Shown here in pieces: positions 6,788-7,108 of a DNA stretch of 7,108 nucleotides. Each line of letters starts with the position of its first letter. Positions within the stretch are counted from its first letter, which is position 1. Both the position numbers and the translations under genes were made by a program. Below the pieces are notes generated by a model. That model saw only the letters and a program-made list of their open reading frames with translations. It did no database searches and was not told the DNA's origin. The stretch comes from Betaproteobacteria bacterium (GTDB taxonomy: Bacteria > Pseudomonadota > Gammaproteobacteria > Burkholderiales > CANMPU01). The stretch lies in NCBI GenBank assembly GCA_947499755.1, contig CANMPU010000049.1:1-7108 (forward strand). Direction: 5' to 3'.

Positions 6788-7108
6788 TTACTCAGTTCGT
6801 GGTAGTTTGTGTGGCGTGTTAGACATAATTCTATCGAAAAATTGGCGTGGGAGCCGCCGGTAGACGCTAGATAGTATAGCCATCTGCCAGGGAATGACGA
6901 TCTCGCCCTGTCTTGTTGCGATCGCGCGCACGATTTTTTTCGCGGCTTGTTCTGCGCCAATGATAAACGGCATGGGGAAAGGATTATTCTGCGTCATGGG
7001 TGTATCGATATAACCTGGGCAGATGGCAAGCACCTTGATCCCATCGCCGCGTAACTCTACGCGTAAACTTTCCAAATACACGATCATTGCGGCCTTCGAT
7101 GCCGAATA
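6788..7108 (-). CDS. Short-chain dehydrogenase/reductase, C-terminal part (runs off the window)
   Basis: On the minus strand the frame enters at 7108 with YSASKAA, the catalytic YxxxK of classical short-chain dehydrogenases, and continues for 106 residues to TAA at 6790-6788. After the active site come the helix YLESLRVELRGDGIKVLAIC and PGYIDTPMT, the conserved nucleotide-side PG/T segment after beta-6. Then come the NPFPMPFIIGAEQAAKKIVR substrate-side region and a basic, partly hydrophobic tail with PWQMAILSSVYRRLPRQFF. The Rossmann half with the cofactor motif and the start codon lie outside the window; the family is usually 240-270 residues, so about 40% is seen. NAD(P) dependence is a family expectation. 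The substrate cannot be told from this part. It is in the same orientation as arfB, 173 bp upstream of it. Confidence 0.9.
   Translation of the reverse strand, partial: YSASKAAMIVYLESLRVELRGDGIKVLAICPGYIDTPMTQNNPFPMPFIIGAEQAAKKIVRAIATRQGEIVIPWQMAILSSVYRRLPRQFFDRIMSNTPHKLPRTE

Noticed and set aside
6754..6960. 68-codon minus-strand frame overlapping the SDR gene
   Set aside because: It is the alternative frame of a clearly conserved dehydrogenase and has no recognisable features.
1..7108. CRISPR array, tRNA or rRNA
   Set aside because: No regularly spaced direct repeats, cloverleaf or rRNA-like sequence seen; the only spaced repeats are the IS21 end sites.

Overview
The window looks like chromosomal DNA of a proteobacterium, most likely a gammaproteobacterium. 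GlpD, GlmU and GlmS align over nearly their whole length, from memory, with the E. coli proteins (GlmU 457 residues here versus 456; GlmS 609 versus 609). Base composition of the core genes is intermediate. I cannot name the genus. A broken glpD and a truncated insertion sequence next to a gene fragment suggest a genome losing sequence locally; that is inference.

Layout. (1) Positions 1-4792 hold three core metabolic genes on the + strand: glpD (5' end outside the window and reading frame broken by an extra copy of a 7-bp repeat), glmU and glmS. GlmS makes glucosamine-6-phosphate from fructose-6-phosphate and glutamine. After isomerisation by GlmM (not in the window), GlmU acetylates and uridylates the product to UDP-GlcNAc, the precursor of peptidoglycan and lipopolysaccharide. 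glmU and glmS are 16 bp apart and read as one operon. (2) Positions 4793-5341 form an AT-rich accessory island. It contains a + strand open frame without a start codon that ends in a recombinase-like helix-turn-helix segment, and a convergent 51-codon minus-strand gene with a very good ribosome binding site. (3) Positions 5342-5997 are the left end of an IS21-family element: repeated terminal binding sites and the first part of istA, cut off just after the first catalytic Asp region. The rest of istA and all of istB are missing. (4) Positions 5998-6188 are unassigned sequence with a coding-like frame interrupted by a stop. (5) Positions 6198-7108 carry two minus-strand housekeeping-type genes: arfB (ribosome rescue hydrolase) and the C-terminal part of a short-chain dehydrogenase whose catalytic YSASK motif lies exactly at the window edge.

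I found no rRNA, tRNA, CRISPR array or convincing intrinsic terminator. I see no strong case for a new multi-gene system. The points most worth checking are the 7-bp repeat in glpD, the AT-rich island, and the IS21 deletion junction.
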